This document shows positions 1 to 8,302 of a stretch of 64,000 nt of DNA, piece after piece. The notes beneath the pieces are model-generated. The model was not told where the DNA came from, ran no database searches, and saw nothing but the letters and a program-made list of their open reading frames with translations. Source of the stretch: Microbacterium faecale (lineage in GTDB: Bacteria; Actinomycetota; Actinomycetes; Actinomycetales; Microbacteriaceae); the NCBI RefSeq assembly GCF_014640975.1, contig NZ_BMHO01000001.1, positions 2,304,166 to 2,368,165 of the forward strand, given 5' to 3'. Made by a program: the position numbers and the translations under genes. Within the stretch, counting starts at the first letter, position 1, and each line of letters begins with the position of its first letter.

Positions 1-307
1 CGGCGATCGTGCCGCCTTCAGCCGATGCGGCGAACAGCTGCGCCTCGTCGGCCGCGACAGCGTACGTCGACGCACGCGGATCCTGGCTCGCCTCGGCAAC
101 CTGCGACGTGACGACGGGCGCGATCGATGCCGCGAGGATCCCGAGCGCCGCCACGCCGCCGGCGACGGCGCCGAACGCGCGGCGTGCACCCCAGCTGCGT
201 GTGGCGGCGCGCGCTCCGCGCCTCTCGACCGCGGCGGCGGTGCGCTGGGTGCGGCGTGCCTCGACGACGGCGGAGCGCTCGATCGCGCGGGCATCGCGTC
301 GGGTCAT
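1..307 (-). CDS. secreted/membrane-anchored protein, N-terminal part only (truncated by window edge)
   Basis: About 102 N-terminal residues are visible and the reading frame runs off the left edge. The protein starts with a very basic, Arg-rich stretch (roughly residues 1-45). One hydrophobic segment follows (about residues 46-68, AFGAVAGGVAALGILAASIA), then the start of an extracytoplasmic part. This is the pattern of a signal-anchored exported protein. No family motif is present in the visible part, so no function is assigned. The ATG at 307 is the first possible start after the DivIVA gene, which lies 96 bp upstream on the same strand. Confidence 0.6.
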   Translation of the reverse strand, partial: MTRRDARAIERSAVVEARRTQRTAAAVERRGARAATRSWGARRAFGAVAGGVAALGILAASIAPVVTSQVAEASQDPRASTYAVAADEAQLFAASAEGGTIA

Positions 308-403
308 CGGGTGGGTATCGGGGTGCTCAGGAGTCACAGTGTTCGCGAGTATACCCGACTGTTACCTGAACGTGACATCACCGTGACCGATGCGCGGGTC
401 TGT

Positions 404-961
404 TCACCGCACCGCCAAGATCACGTGCACCGTCGCGTCGAGAAGGGCATCGACCTGCTCTTCGCGATATCCACCGCGCGCGGTGTGGAAGGCGGCAGTG
501 CGCAACTGCTCGGTCGTGAGAGCGTCCCCCCGGGCCAGATAGCGAGCAATGCGCTCCGCGACCATGTCGACCTCGACCGTCGCGTAGCCGACGCGGAGAC
601 GGCTCACACGGTCGAACCGCTGTCCCTCCGGGCGCGTCACCCGGGCGAGGATCTCCCGCGCCTGCTCCCTCGCGCCCGCGACCCACTCGTCTGCCCCGCC
701 CGCGCCGATGGCGGCCTCGCGCTCGCGCTGGGCAAAGGCGTCCTCCAGCCGAGCGAGGGCGGCGTCGACCTCGCGGACGGAGAATCCGCCGCGCACCAGG
801 GGGAACGACGCCGTGCGGATGTCGCTGCTCGACACGCCGCCAGCCGCAGACTGGAACGACTCCCTGGCACCCGCCAGAAACGTGCGCACGGCCTCGGGAT
901 CGTAGCCGCGGCGCGCACGCGCCTCGCGGGTGAACGGCGTGTCGACGCTCTGCTCGGTCAT
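404..961 (-). CDS. DivIVA-domain-containing protein
   Basis: This 185-aa cytoplasmic protein has two short repeats of the DivIVA-domain type. The first has the pattern F-x-x-A-R-x-x-R-G-Y-D-x-x-x-V near the N-terminus, and FPLVRGGFSVREVDAALARL follows at about residues 53-72. A related FHTARGGYREEQVDALLD occurs near the C-terminus. Such actinobacterial proteins are thought to relate to polar growth or septation, but this short form lacks the long coiled-coil of true DivIVA/Wag31, so the role is unproven. It lies 12 bp downstream of cdsA and probably belongs to the frr-cdsA transcript. The start is ATG at 961. Confidence 0.8.
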   Translation of the reverse strand: MTEQSVDTPFTREARARRGYDPEAVRTFLAGARESFQSAAGGVSSSDIRTASFPLVRGGFSVREVDAALARLEDAFAQREREAAIGAGGADEWVAGAREQAREILARVTRPEGQRFDRVSRLRVGYATVEVDMVAERIARYLARGDALTTEQLRTAAFHTARGGYREEQVDALLDATVHVILAVR

Positions 962-973
962 CGTTCTCCTCGT

Positions 974-1993
974 CTAACCGGTCGCGATGGTGGGCAGCAG
1001 CAGCTGGTACATGGCCAGCGCCACGACGGCTGACGGGAGGATGCTGTCGAGCCGGTCGAGCACTCCTCCGTGCCCCGGCAGCCACGAACTCATGTCCTTG
1101 ATCCCGAGATCGCGCTTGATCATCGATTCGCCGAGGTCGCCCATTGTCGCGGAGGCGACGAGCGCCGCGCCGAAGAGCGCACCGCCCCACCACGGGATGT
1201 CGAGCAGGAACGCCCCGGCGAGAGCTCCGGTGACGATCGAGATGATCGCGGCCCCGGCGAAGCCCTCCCAGGTCTTGCCCGGACTGATGCGCGGCGCCAT
1301 CTTGTGGGATCCGAACGCCAATCCCGACGCGTACGCGCCCGTGTCGGCGACGACCACCACGAGGATGAAGGACAGCACCCACCATTCGCCGTTGTCCTGC
1401 CGGAGCAGGACGAGCGCCGAGCTCGCGAGCAACGGCACATACAGCTGCACGAAGCAACCGACCACGATGTCCGCGAAGATCGATGCGTACACGCGACCGT
1501 CGAGCGCCGTCATCTGCGCGACGACCCGCCAGACGATGATGATCGCGAGCGTCGAGAAGACGGCGGCCCAGTGCACGGCAGACGGAAACCAATACGCCGC
1601 GGAGATGATGATCGCCGCGCCGACCAGCTGCGGGACGATGTCGATCCGACGCCCTCGCGCCTGGAGCGCGCGTGCGAGCTCGAACACGCCAAGTGCGGCG
1701 ATGGCGATGGCGAGAATCGCGAACGCCCACTTCACGAAGAGCAGCGACGCGACGACGGCCGCACCTGCGAGCACCCCCACGCCGATCGCGGCGAAGAGAT
1801 CACGACCAGTGCGCTTCTTGATGCGCTCGTTGGTCGCATCGAGCTGGTCACGTGCACGGTCGACCCGGTGTTCGAGATCATCTCGCGCGCCCGTGAGCCG
1901 GTGCCGGAACGAAGCGGACGATTCGCCCGGGGACGCGTCATCGGCGGTCGGGGGGACCCGCCGCTGATCGTCGTCTCGAGCGTCAGGCATCAT
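974..1993 (-). CDS. cdsA: phosphatidate cytidylyltransferase (CDP-diacylglycerol synthase)
   Basis: CdsA makes CDP-diacylglycerol from phosphatidic acid and CTP at the membrane, the branch point for phospholipid synthesis. The 339-aa protein has a charged cytoplasmic N-terminus of about 60 residues, then about eight hydrophobic segments. The family signature is near the C-terminus (SMIKRDLGIKD ... GHGGVLDRLDS), with the Lys-Arg-Asp and Gly-Gly-x-x-Asp-Arg-x-Asp elements intact. The ATG at 1993 overlaps the frr stop in an ATGA arrangement, so translation is probably coupled to frr. The same frr-cdsA order is common in bacteria. Confidence 0.96.
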   Translation of the reverse strand: MMPDARDDDQRRVPPTADDASPGESSASFRHRLTGARDDLEHRVDRARDQLDATNERIKKRTGRDLFAAIGVGVLAGAAVVASLLFVKWAFAILAIAIAALGVFELARALQARGRRIDIVPQLVGAAIIISAAYWFPSAVHWAAVFSTLAIIIVWRVVAQMTALDGRVYASIFADIVVGCFVQLYVPLLASSALVLLRQDNGEWWVLSFILVVVVADTGAYASGLAFGSHKMAPRISPGKTWEGFAGAAIISIVTGALAGAFLLDIPWWGGALFGAALVASATMGDLGESMIKRDLGIKDMSSWLPGHGGVLDRLDSILPSAVVALAMYQLLLPTIATG

Positions 1994-2547
1994 CAGACCT
2001 CGAGGAGCTCCGCTTCCTTGATCCCGAGGGCGTCATCGATCATGTCGACGTGCTTCTTCGTGAGGGCGTCGAGGTCCTTCTCTCCGCGCGCCACCTCGTC
2101 TTCGCCGATGTCATCCTTCAGCGAGGTGAGATCGTCCTTCGTCTGGCGACGGACACCGCGCACGCGCACGCGCGCGTCTTCGGCCTTGGCGCGCACGAGC
2201 TTCACATACTCCTTGCGGCGCTCCTCTGTCAGCTCCGGCATCGTCACGCGCACGACGGCGCCATCATTCGTCGGGTTGACGCCGAGGTTCGGCATGTCGC
2301 GGATCGCCGCCTCGATCGCGGTGAGGGCGGACTTGTCGTAGGGCGTCACGAGGAGCGTGCGCGCCTCGGGGTTCGCCAGCGACGCGAGCTGCTGCAGCGG
2401 GGTCGGCGAACCGTAGTAGTCGACCATCAGCTTCTGGAACATCTGCGGGTTGGCACGACCCGTGCGGACAGTCGCGAAGTCCTCCTTGCCGGACTCGACG
2501 GCTCTCTCCATACGGTTCGCGGCTTCCGCCAGAACGTCGGCGATCAC
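1993..2547 (-). CDS. frr: ribosome recycling factor
   Basis: RRF works with EF-G to split the post-termination ribosome. I choose the GTG at 2547 rather than the upstream in-frame ATG at 2562. It gives the usual 184-185 aa, has GGAG five bases upstream, and produces the typical N-terminus (V/M-I-A-D-V-L). Family motifs are present: [11 protein letters not shown], the YYGSPTPL loop, and the long three-helix bundle with [10 protein letters not shown]. It follows pyrH by 51 bp and overlaps cdsA at its 3' end, in the classic pyrH-frr-cdsA order. Confidence 0.97.
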   Translation of the reverse strand: MIADVLAEAANRMERAVESGKEDFATVRTGRANPQMFQKLMVDYYGSPTPLQQLASLANPEARTLLVTPYDKSALTAIEAAIRDMPNLGVNPTNDGAVVRVTMPELTEERRKEYVKLVRAKAEDARVRVRGVRRQTKDDLTSLKDDIGEDEVARGEKDLDALTKKHVDMIDDALGIKEAELLEV

Positions 2548-2598
2548 GGGGGCTCCATTCATTCGTGGTTGCTGAGAATTCTACCGGCGAGCGTCAGC

Positions 2599-3321
2599 TC
2601 ACACCGTGACGCTCGTGCCGATGTCGTCGCCGCGGATCGCCCGCGTGATGTTCTCGGCCGGCTCCATGCCGAACACCCGCATGTTCATCCCGTTGTCCAT
2701 GCACAGGCTCAGCGCGGTGGAGTCGACGACCTTCAGTCCGCCGACGAGCGCGTCGGCGTAGGTCACGTGATCCAGCTTCGTGGCAGTCTCGTCGACGCGC
2801 GGGTCGGAGGTGTACACGCCGTCGACACCGTTCTTCGCGACGAGCACCTCGTCGGCGCGGACCTCGAGCGCGCGCTGTGCCGCGACCGTGTCGGTCGAGA
2901 AGTACGGCAGCCCGGCACCGGCGCCGAAGATCACGACGCGGCCCTTCTCCAGATGACGCTGCGCACGACGGGGAATGTAGGGCTCCGCGACCTGGCGCAT
3001 CTCGATCGCGGACTGCACACGCGTCTCGGTTCCCGCCTGCTCGAGGAAGTCCTGCAGCGCGAGCGCGTTCATCACGGTGCCGAGCATGCCCATGTAGTCG
3101 GCGCGGGAACGCTCCATGCCGTTCTTCGAGAGCTCAGCGCCGCGGAAGAAGTTCCCACCGCCGACGACGATGGCGACTTCGGCCTCGCGCGCCGCCGCGG
3201 CGATCGCCTGCGCGATCGTGCTCACGACATCGGGGGCGACGCCCAACTGACCACCTCCGAACGCCTCTCCGGAGAGCTTGAGGAGGACACGGCGGGTGGT
3301 GGCGTTGGCGTCACGGGTCAC
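2599..3321 (-). CDS. pyrH: UMP kinase
   Basis: This hexameric bacterial UMP kinase of the amino-acid-kinase fold converts UMP to UDP for pyrimidine nucleotide supply. Motifs seen are [12 protein letters not shown] at the N-terminus, [11 protein letters not shown] (UMP binding), the [18 protein letters not shown] segment, and [15 protein letters not shown]. The reading frame is open to 3399, but I choose the GTG at 3321. It has GGGAG at good spacing and yields 240 aa, the family length; the upstream residues show no kinase similarity. Between it and tsf lies a strong hairpin terminator, so pyrH-frr-cdsA probably has its own promoter. Confidence 0.96.
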   Translation of the reverse strand: MTRDANATTRRVLLKLSGEAFGGGQLGVAPDVVSTIAQAIAAAAREAEVAIVVGGGNFFRGAELSKNGMERSRADYMGMLGTVMNALALQDFLEQAGTETRVQSAIEMRQVAEPYIPRRAQRHLEKGRVVIFGAGAGLPYFSTDTVAAQRALEVRADEVLVAKNGVDGVYTSDPRVDETATKLDHVTYADALVGGLKVVDSTALSLCMDNGMNMRVFGMEPAENITRAIRGDDIGTSVTV

Positions 3322-3409
3322 GTTGACTCCCTCTCGGATCGGCCGCGTGGGCATTGTGTCCACGCTAGCGCAGAAGACCGTGCTGAACCCTGCATGCACG
3401 CCAAGAGAA

Positions 3410-3446
3410 ACAGGGTCCGATCCGCTCTGAGCGGATCGGACCCTGT
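3410..3446 (-). terminator. intrinsic terminator after tsf
   Basis: A perfect 17-bp inverted repeat (ACAGGGTCCGATCCGCT and its complement) encloses a 3-nt loop. On the minus strand it is followed by a pyrimidine/T-rich tail (TTTCTCTT). It starts 17 bp after the tsf stop, so it most likely ends the rpsB-tsf transcript. Confidence 0.85.
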
Positions 3447-3463
3447 GACGGCGTCGCGGCGTG

Positions 3464-4291
3464 TTACGCGCCGACCTTGTAGCGCGCGAAGCCGGTGATC
3501 GTGATACCGGCCGCGTCGGCGACCTGCTGGATCGACAGCTTGTTGTCCTTCGCGTAAGCCTGGTCGAAGAGCACGACCTGCTTGAAGAACGCGTTCACGC
3601 GACCCTCGATGATCTTGGGCAGCGCAGCCTCCGGCTTGCCCTCGTTCCGAGAGATCTCCGTGACGATGTCGCGCTCCTTGTCGACCACGTCGGCCGGGAC
3701 CTCGTCGCGCGTGAGGTACTCCGGAGCCGCGAACGAGATGTGCTGCGCGATCGAGCGAGCCGTCTCGGCGTCGTCCCCGGAGAACGCGACGACAACGCCC
3801 ACCTGAGCCGGCAGGTCCTTGTTCGTCTTGTGGAGGTAGACCTGGAACGCGTCGCCCGAGAGCGTCGTCACACCACGCAGTTCGACCTTCTCGCCGATGA
3901 CGGCCGCCTCGTCGGCGATCGTCTGCTCGACGGTCTTCCCGCCGGCGTCCGCCTGGAGCGCCGAGGCGACGTCGGTCGCGCTGGCCGCGGCGACCGCGTT
4001 GAGGACCGTGTCGGCGAGGGCGCCGAACTTCTCGTTCTTGGCGACGAAGTCCGTCTCGCAGGCGAGCTCGATGATGGTCGCCTTGCCGTCCGACTCGGTC
4101 GCGGCGACGAGACCTTCCGTCGCGGCGCGATCGGCGCGCTTGGCGTTCCCCTTCGCACCCTTCAGGCGGAGGATCTCAACGGCCTTCTCCAGGTCGCCGT
4201 CCGCCTCCTCAAGGGCCTTCTTGGTGTCGACCATGCCGGTGCCGAGCTGCTCACGCAGCGTCTTGATGTCGGCGATGCTGACGTTTGCCAT
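3464..4291 (-). CDS. tsf: translation elongation factor Ts
   Basis: EF-Ts is the nucleotide-exchange factor that reloads EF-Tu with GTP. The 275-aa protein has the N-terminal UBA-like module ([22 protein letters not shown]), the [13 protein letters not shown] core motif seen here as [15 protein letters not shown], and both dimerisation subdomains. The start is ATG at 4291, 29 bp after the rpsB stop, in the usual rpsB-tsf pair. Its 3' end is followed by a strong hairpin terminator. Confidence 0.98.
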   Translation of the reverse strand: MANVSIADIKTLREQLGTGMVDTKKALEEADGDLEKAVEILRLKGAKGNAKRADRAATEGLVAATESDGKATIIELACETDFVAKNEKFGALADTVLNAVAAASATDVASALQADAGGKTVEQTIADEAAVIGEKVELRGVTTLSGDAFQVYLHKTNKDLPAQVGVVVAFSGDDAETARSIAQHISFAAPEYLTRDEVPADVVDKERDIVTEISRNEGKPEAALPKIIEGRVNAFFKQVVLFDQAYAKDNKLSIQQVADAAGITITGFARYKVGA

Positions 4292-4320
4292 GTGTGGCTT
4301 TCCCTTGCTGTCGGTGGTGA

Positions 4321-5229
4321 TTACTCGGCTGCGGGCGCCTCGGCGGGCTTCTCGTCCGCGGGCGCCTGCTCGGCGGGCTTCTCCTCGGCGGGCTTCTCCT
4401 CGGCGGGCTTCTCGTCCGCAGGCGCCTTTTCGGCAGCCGGCTCGGCCGGAGCCTCAGCGGGCGTCTCGGTTCCGCCCGAGGCGAGCAGCTCCTGCTCCCA
4501 CTCAGCCAGCGGCTCCTCGACGTTGCCGTCGCCCGGCTGGTGCTTCTGCTGCAGCCCCTCGGCCGCGGCGTCAGCGATGATGCGCGTCAGCAGCGAGACC
4601 GAACGGATCGCGTCGTCGTTGCCCGGGATCGGGTACGCCAGGTCATCGGGGTCGACGTTCGTGTCGAGGATGCCGATGACCGGGATGCCCAGCTTCCGTG
4701 CCTCGTCGATCGCGAGGTGCTCGCGCTTGGCGTCGACGACCCAGAGGGCCGACGGCGTCTTGGTCAGGTTCCGGATGCCGCCGAGCGACTTGTGGAGCTT
4801 GTCGAGCTCGCGCTTCTTGAGCAGGAGCTCCTTCTTGGTGAAGCCCGATGCAGCGGGGTCGTCGTAGTCGAGCTCCTCGAGCTCCTTCATCCGCGCGAGG
4901 CGCTTCGACACCGTCTGGAAGTTCGTGAGCAGACCACCGAGCCAACGCTCGTTGACGTAGGGCTGGCCGACACGCAGAGCCTGCTCGGCGAGCACCTCCT
5001 GCGCCTGCTTCTTCGTGCCGACGAAGAGCACCGTGCCGCCGTGGGCGACGGTCTCCTTGACGAAGTCGTAGGCGCTGTCGATGTAGGCCAGCGACTGCTG
5101 CAGGTCGATGATGTGGATTCCACTGCGCTCCGTGAGGATGAAGCGCTTGACCTTCGGGTTCCACCGGCGGGTCTGGTGTCCAAAGTGAACGCCGCTGTCG
5201 AGCAGCTGGCGAATCGTCACAACGGCCAT
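4321..5229 (-). CDS. rpsB: 30S ribosomal protein S2
   Basis: S2 binds the small subunit near S1/bS21 and is needed for late assembly. The first 250 or so residues are the conserved core ([57 protein letters not shown]). The protein is 302 aa, longer than typical S2, because of a low-complexity acidic Ala/Pro/Lys/Glu tail from about residue 258. The tail is built from KPAEE/APADE repeats and encoded by near-identical 15-bp units. Such tails are known in actinobacteria and their role is unclear. The start is ATG at 5229. Confidence 0.98.
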   Translation of the reverse strand: MAVVTIRQLLDSGVHFGHQTRRWNPKVKRFILTERSGIHIIDLQQSLAYIDSAYDFVKETVAHGGTVLFVGTKKQAQEVLAEQALRVGQPYVNERWLGGLLTNFQTVSKRLARMKELEELDYDDPAASGFTKKELLLKKRELDKLHKSLGGIRNLTKTPSALWVVDAKREHLAIDEARKLGIPVIGILDTNVDPDDLAYPIPGNDDAIRSVSLLTRIIADAAAEGLQQKHQPGDGNVEEPLAEWEQELLASGGTETPAEAPAEPAAEKAPADEKPAEEKPAEEKPAEQAPADEKPAEAPAAE

Positions 5230-5322
5230 TGCCGTCTCCTTGCGTCAGGGCGCGCACGAGCGCGCCGATTTCGGTTACTGAGCCGGCACGGGCCGGCGAT
5301 CCTGGTGCCCGACGTCCTCCCG

Positions 5323-5419
5323 CCCTCCGCGAGGAGGGACCGGTGGGAGGTGGCGTCACGGCCGAAGCCGCGAGGGCACGCGAAGTCATCCCGATACACG
5401 AGATGCGACCTCAAGTATA
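5323..5419 (-). promoter_or_regulatory. probable rpsB promoter and leader hairpin
   Basis: On the minus strand a good -10 hexamer, TATACT, lies at 5419-5414, which would give a transcript start near 5407 and a leader of roughly 180 nt. Inside this leader a hairpin with stem CCCTCC/GGAGGG and a 4-nt loop lies at 5323-5338. Long rpsB leaders often carry autoregulatory sites, so this is a candidate; neither the start site nor the function is shown. Confidence 0.4.
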
Positions 5420-5551
5420 CAGCACGCCGGCGGGCGAGATCACCGTCGTCGCGCCGGGTCGGCACGTCCCCACGTGCGGAAATCCGCGGATCCGTCCACA
5501 TTCGCTCTCACCCGCGGCGCACGCGCGCACCGGATGCGTCACGGTGACGAG

Positions 5552-6151
5552 ATGGCTCTCGTACTCCGACCCGAAAATCACGTCGTCGAGCGTCGACGGC
5601 GCGGGCGCCGTGGACGCGCAACGATCGCACTTGTCCTCGTGTGGGTTGCCCTCGACGCCGCCGCGCCCGCCGCGGCGAATATCTCCGACCCGCCTCCTAC
5701 GGCGCCGCTCGCGTCCGACGAGGCGATGCATCCGAGTGCACCCTGGGCGTGGCCGGGCGGCCGTGCGGAAATTGTGCGCCCGTTCGACGCCCCGGCTCAC
5801 GACTACGGAGCCGGCCACCGGGGCCTCGACGTGGCGGTCTCGGGCCAGGAGATCGTGGCACCGGCAGATGGCGTCGTCGCGTTCCGCGGTACCGTCGTCG
5901 ATCGTCCCCTCATCACAATCGATCACGGTGCCGGCCTGGTCTCGACGCTGGAGCCGGTCGCAAGCGAGCTCTCCCCCGGCGCGCGGGTGACGCGTGGCAC
6001 CGCCGTCGGAACGCTCGCCTCGGGCGGCCATACGCCCGCAGGCGCGGTGCATCTGGGGGCGCGCATCAACGGCGCGTACGTGAATCCGCTCGCGCTCCTC
6101 GGCGCGGCGACGCGCCCCATCCTCCTGCCGTGCTGCGACGGCCCGCCCTGA
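5552..6151 (+). CDS. M23-family (LytM-like) secreted peptidase or degenerate homologue
   Basis: This 199-aa protein has an Arg-rich N-terminus, a signal/anchor segment at about residues 23-42 and an extracytoplasmic M23 domain. The first zinc-binding motif is present (GHRGLD, H89 and D93). The usual H-x-H near the end is reduced to A-V-H (H167 in HLGAR), and the second catalytic His region reads TLEPV. This matches the divergent actinobacterial subfamily found beside rpsB, so hydrolase activity is uncertain. I favour ATG 5552 (GGTGA upstream); GTG 5474 and ATG 5534 are also in frame. It is transcribed away from rpsB. Confidence 0.8.
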   Translation: MALVLRPENHVVERRRRGRRGRATIALVLVWVALDAAAPAAANISDPPPTAPLASDEAMHPSAPWAWPGGRAEIVRPFDAPAHDYGAGHRGLDVAVSGQEIVAPADGVVAFRGTVVDRPLITIDHGAGLVSTLEPVASELSPGARVTRGTAVGTLASGGHTPAGAVHLGARINGAYVNPLALLGAATRPILLPCCDGPP

Positions 6152-6183
6152 GTCGCGCGGGTGTGCGAGGCGGTATGCGGCCG

Positions 6184-7086
6184 CTAGGCGCGTGGGTGCG
6201 CGAGCCGGTACGCGGCGGAGAGTCGCTCCGATGATACGTGCGTGTACACCTGCGTCGTTCCGAGGCTCGCGTGCCCGAGCAGCTCCTGCACGGCACGCAG
6301 GTCCGCGCCGCCGTCGAGCAGGTGCGTCGCCGCGGAGTGACGCAGCGCGTGCGGGCCGACCGCGGCGGATCCGACGACCGGACCGAGCGTGCGGGCGACG
6401 AGGTCATAGACGGTTCGCGGCCCTAACCGGCCACCCCGGACGCCCAGGAAGACGGCAGCCGTCGCGCCGTCCCGGCGCGCGGCCAGAACCGGGCGCGCAC
6501 GCGTCAGGTAGGCATCCAGCGCTCGACGTGCGGGGCCCCCGAACGGCACCACCCGCTCCTTGTCACCCTTGCCGGTCACCCGCACGGTCGCCCGTCCGAG
6601 ATCGAGATCGTCGACATCTGCGCCGCACAGCTCGGCCACGCGGATCCCGGTGCCGTACAGCAGCTCGAGCACGCCGTGGTCACGCAGCGCGACGGGGTCG
6701 CCCTCGGCGGCGCGTTCACCGACGCGCGCGAGCATCTGTTCGAGTCCGTCGGCGGTGGCGACGCGCGGCAGCGTGCGTCCGCGCTTCGGAGTCACAAGGC
6801 GCAGGCTCGGATCCGTGCGCACGGCGCTCGCCTCGAGCGCCCACGCGAATAGCCCGCGCGCAGACGAGGTTCGACGCGCCAGGGTCGAACGCGCGTCACC
6901 GCGCTTCGCCGCGCGCCACAGCCACTCGCGCAGATGCTCGAGGTCGACCTCAGCGATCTCGACGTCTCCGACCGTCGACGCAAGGTCCGCCAGGTCGGCG
7001 CGATAGGCGCGGACGGTGGCCGGTGACAGGCGGCGCACGTCGGCGAGGTGAGCCGTGAACGCGTCGACCGCCTGGGTGAGGAGCAT
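6184..7086 (-). CDS. xerC: site-specific tyrosine recombinase XerC
   Basis: XerC, with XerD, resolves chromosome dimers at dif. The 300-aa protein has an N-terminal SAM-like core-binding domain (about residues 1-90, SPATVRAYRADL) and a C-terminal catalytic domain. Catalytic residues are visible: Arg in GTGIRVAEL, Lys in GKGDKERVV, His-x-x-Arg in HALRHSAATHLL, the second His in ELLGHASLGTTQ, and Tyr in VYTHVS. The open frame continues upstream to 7389, but those residues are unrelated and the ATG at 7086 gives the family length. It is 67 bp downstream of dprA. Confidence 0.93.
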   Translation of the reverse strand: MLLTQAVDAFTAHLADVRRLSPATVRAYRADLADLASTVGDVEIAEVDLEHLREWLWRAAKRGDARSTLARRTSSARGLFAWALEASAVRTDPSLRLVTPKRGRTLPRVATADGLEQMLARVGERAAEGDPVALRDHGVLELLYGTGIRVAELCGADVDDLDLGRATVRVTGKGDKERVVPFGGPARRALDAYLTRARPVLAARRDGATAAVFLGVRGGRLGPRTVYDLVARTLGPVVGSAAVGPHALRHSAATHLLDGGADLRAVQELLGHASLGTTQVYTHVSSERLSAAYRLAHPRA

Positions 7087-7153
7087 GAGTCCAGTCTGGC
7101 CCCCACTGCGCCCCGACGCGCGGCACCACGCGCGGAGGGCTCGGGCGCCGACG

Positions 7154-8302
7154 TCACGTCGCGGAGACCCAGCCGTCCTCGCGGGCCTCGGCAGACCCGG
7201 CGAGTGCCATGAGCCCGAGCGCCGCCACCACGTCTGCCGGTGCGAGCCCGCTGCGACGAGCCAGCTCGTCGACCGTACGAGCCCGCCGTCTGCTGAGCGC
7301 ATCGGCGAGGCGGATCGTCTCCGGGGCCTCGTAGGCGAGCGGCTGTGGGTCCGGTCCTGCGCCGAGCAGCTCTCTGACGTCCCCCGCACTCGTGATGCAG
7401 ATCGCGTCGTACTCCCGCAGCAGGCGATGGCAGCCCGCCGAGGTCGAGCTCGTCACCGGGCCGGGGACCGCCCCGAGCGGGCGCCCGAGTGCCGCCGCGT
7501 GTCCGGCGGTGTTGATACTGCCGCTGCGCCCGCCGGCCTCGACCACCACTGTCGCTGCAGAGACGGCCGCGATCAGCCTGTTGCGCGACAGGAAGCGCCA
7601 CCTCGTCGGTGTGGTGCCCGGGGGACACTCCGCGACGACGGCACCGCGCTCGGTGATCTGCTGCAGCAGGTGCGCGTGCCCCGCCGGGTACACACGGTCC
7701 GCGCCGCCCGCGACGAACGCCACCGTGCGACCTCCAACGCGCATCGCCCCGCGGTGAGCGGCGCCGTCAATGCCATACGCCGCGCCGGAGACGATGACGA
7801 CGTCGTCGTCGGCGAGAGCGCTCGCGAGGTCGGTCGCGACGTGCTCGCCGTAACCAGTAGCGGCGCGTGCTCCCACAAGACCTGCCGAGAGGCCGTGCGC
7901 CAACGCCTCGGCCTCGCCGCGCACCCAGAGGCACACGGGCGCATGCGGGCCGAGGTCGTCGAGGCCGACCGGCCACTCGGCGTCGCCAGGGAGGAGCAGC
8001 CGGATCTGCCGACGCCGCGCCGCCGCGATTGCGTCCCGCACGAGACCGGCGTCCCATCGCGAGGCCCACCGGTCGAGGGCGTTGCCGATGTCCGCACCGC
8101 GGGGTGCCGTCGTCACCCTGTCGAGCGCCGCGCGGGGCCCGAAGCGCGCAATCGCCTCGCCGGCGACGCCGTCGCCCGGTTCGATGAGAACCGACCACGC
8201 GACACGCGCGACCGCGTCCTCATCGCCCGTCCCGATCCAGGCGGCCGCTTCCCGGCGCACGTCGTGGGAGATCAGGTCGCCGACCTCAAGCCGCCGCGTC
8301 AC
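7154..8302 (-). CDS. dprA: DNA-processing protein DprA (Smf)
   Basis: DprA binds incoming single-stranded DNA and loads RecA during natural transformation or DNA uptake. The 382-aa protein has the Rossmann-like core (VGARAATGYGEHVATDLA, VIVSGAAYGIDGAAHRGA, the FLSRNRLIAAVS loop, VVEAGGRSGSINTAGHA) and a C-terminal winged-helix region (TVDELARRSGLAPADVVAAL). The GTG at 8302 overlaps the comM stop as GTGA and has AGGGGGT upstream. Sequence further upstream in the same frame is comM in another phase. The yraN-comM-dprA-xerC order is widely conserved. Confidence 0.94.
   Translation of the reverse strand: MTRRLEVGDLISHDVRREAAAWIGTGDEDAVARVAWSVLIEPGDGVAGEAIARFGPRAALDRVTTAPRGADIGNALDRWASRWDAGLVRDAIAAARRRQIRLLLPGDAEWPVGLDDLGPHAPVCLWVRGEAEALAHGLSAGLVGARAATGYGEHVATDLASALADDDVVIVSGAAYGIDGAAHRGAMRVGGRTVAFVAGGADRVYPAGHAHLLQQITERGAVVAECPPGTTPTRWRFLSRNRLIAAVSAATVVVEAGGRSGSINTAGHAAALGRPLGAVPGPVTSSTSAGCHRLLREYDAICITSAGDVRELLGAGPDPQPLAYEAPETIRLADALSRRRARTVDELARRSGLAPADVVAALGLMALAGSAEAREDGWVSAT

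Noticed and set aside
5411..6052. 213-aa minus-strand frame opposite the M23 gene
   Set aside because: It is antisense with no motif; the plus-strand frame has a signal segment and the M23 zinc motif.
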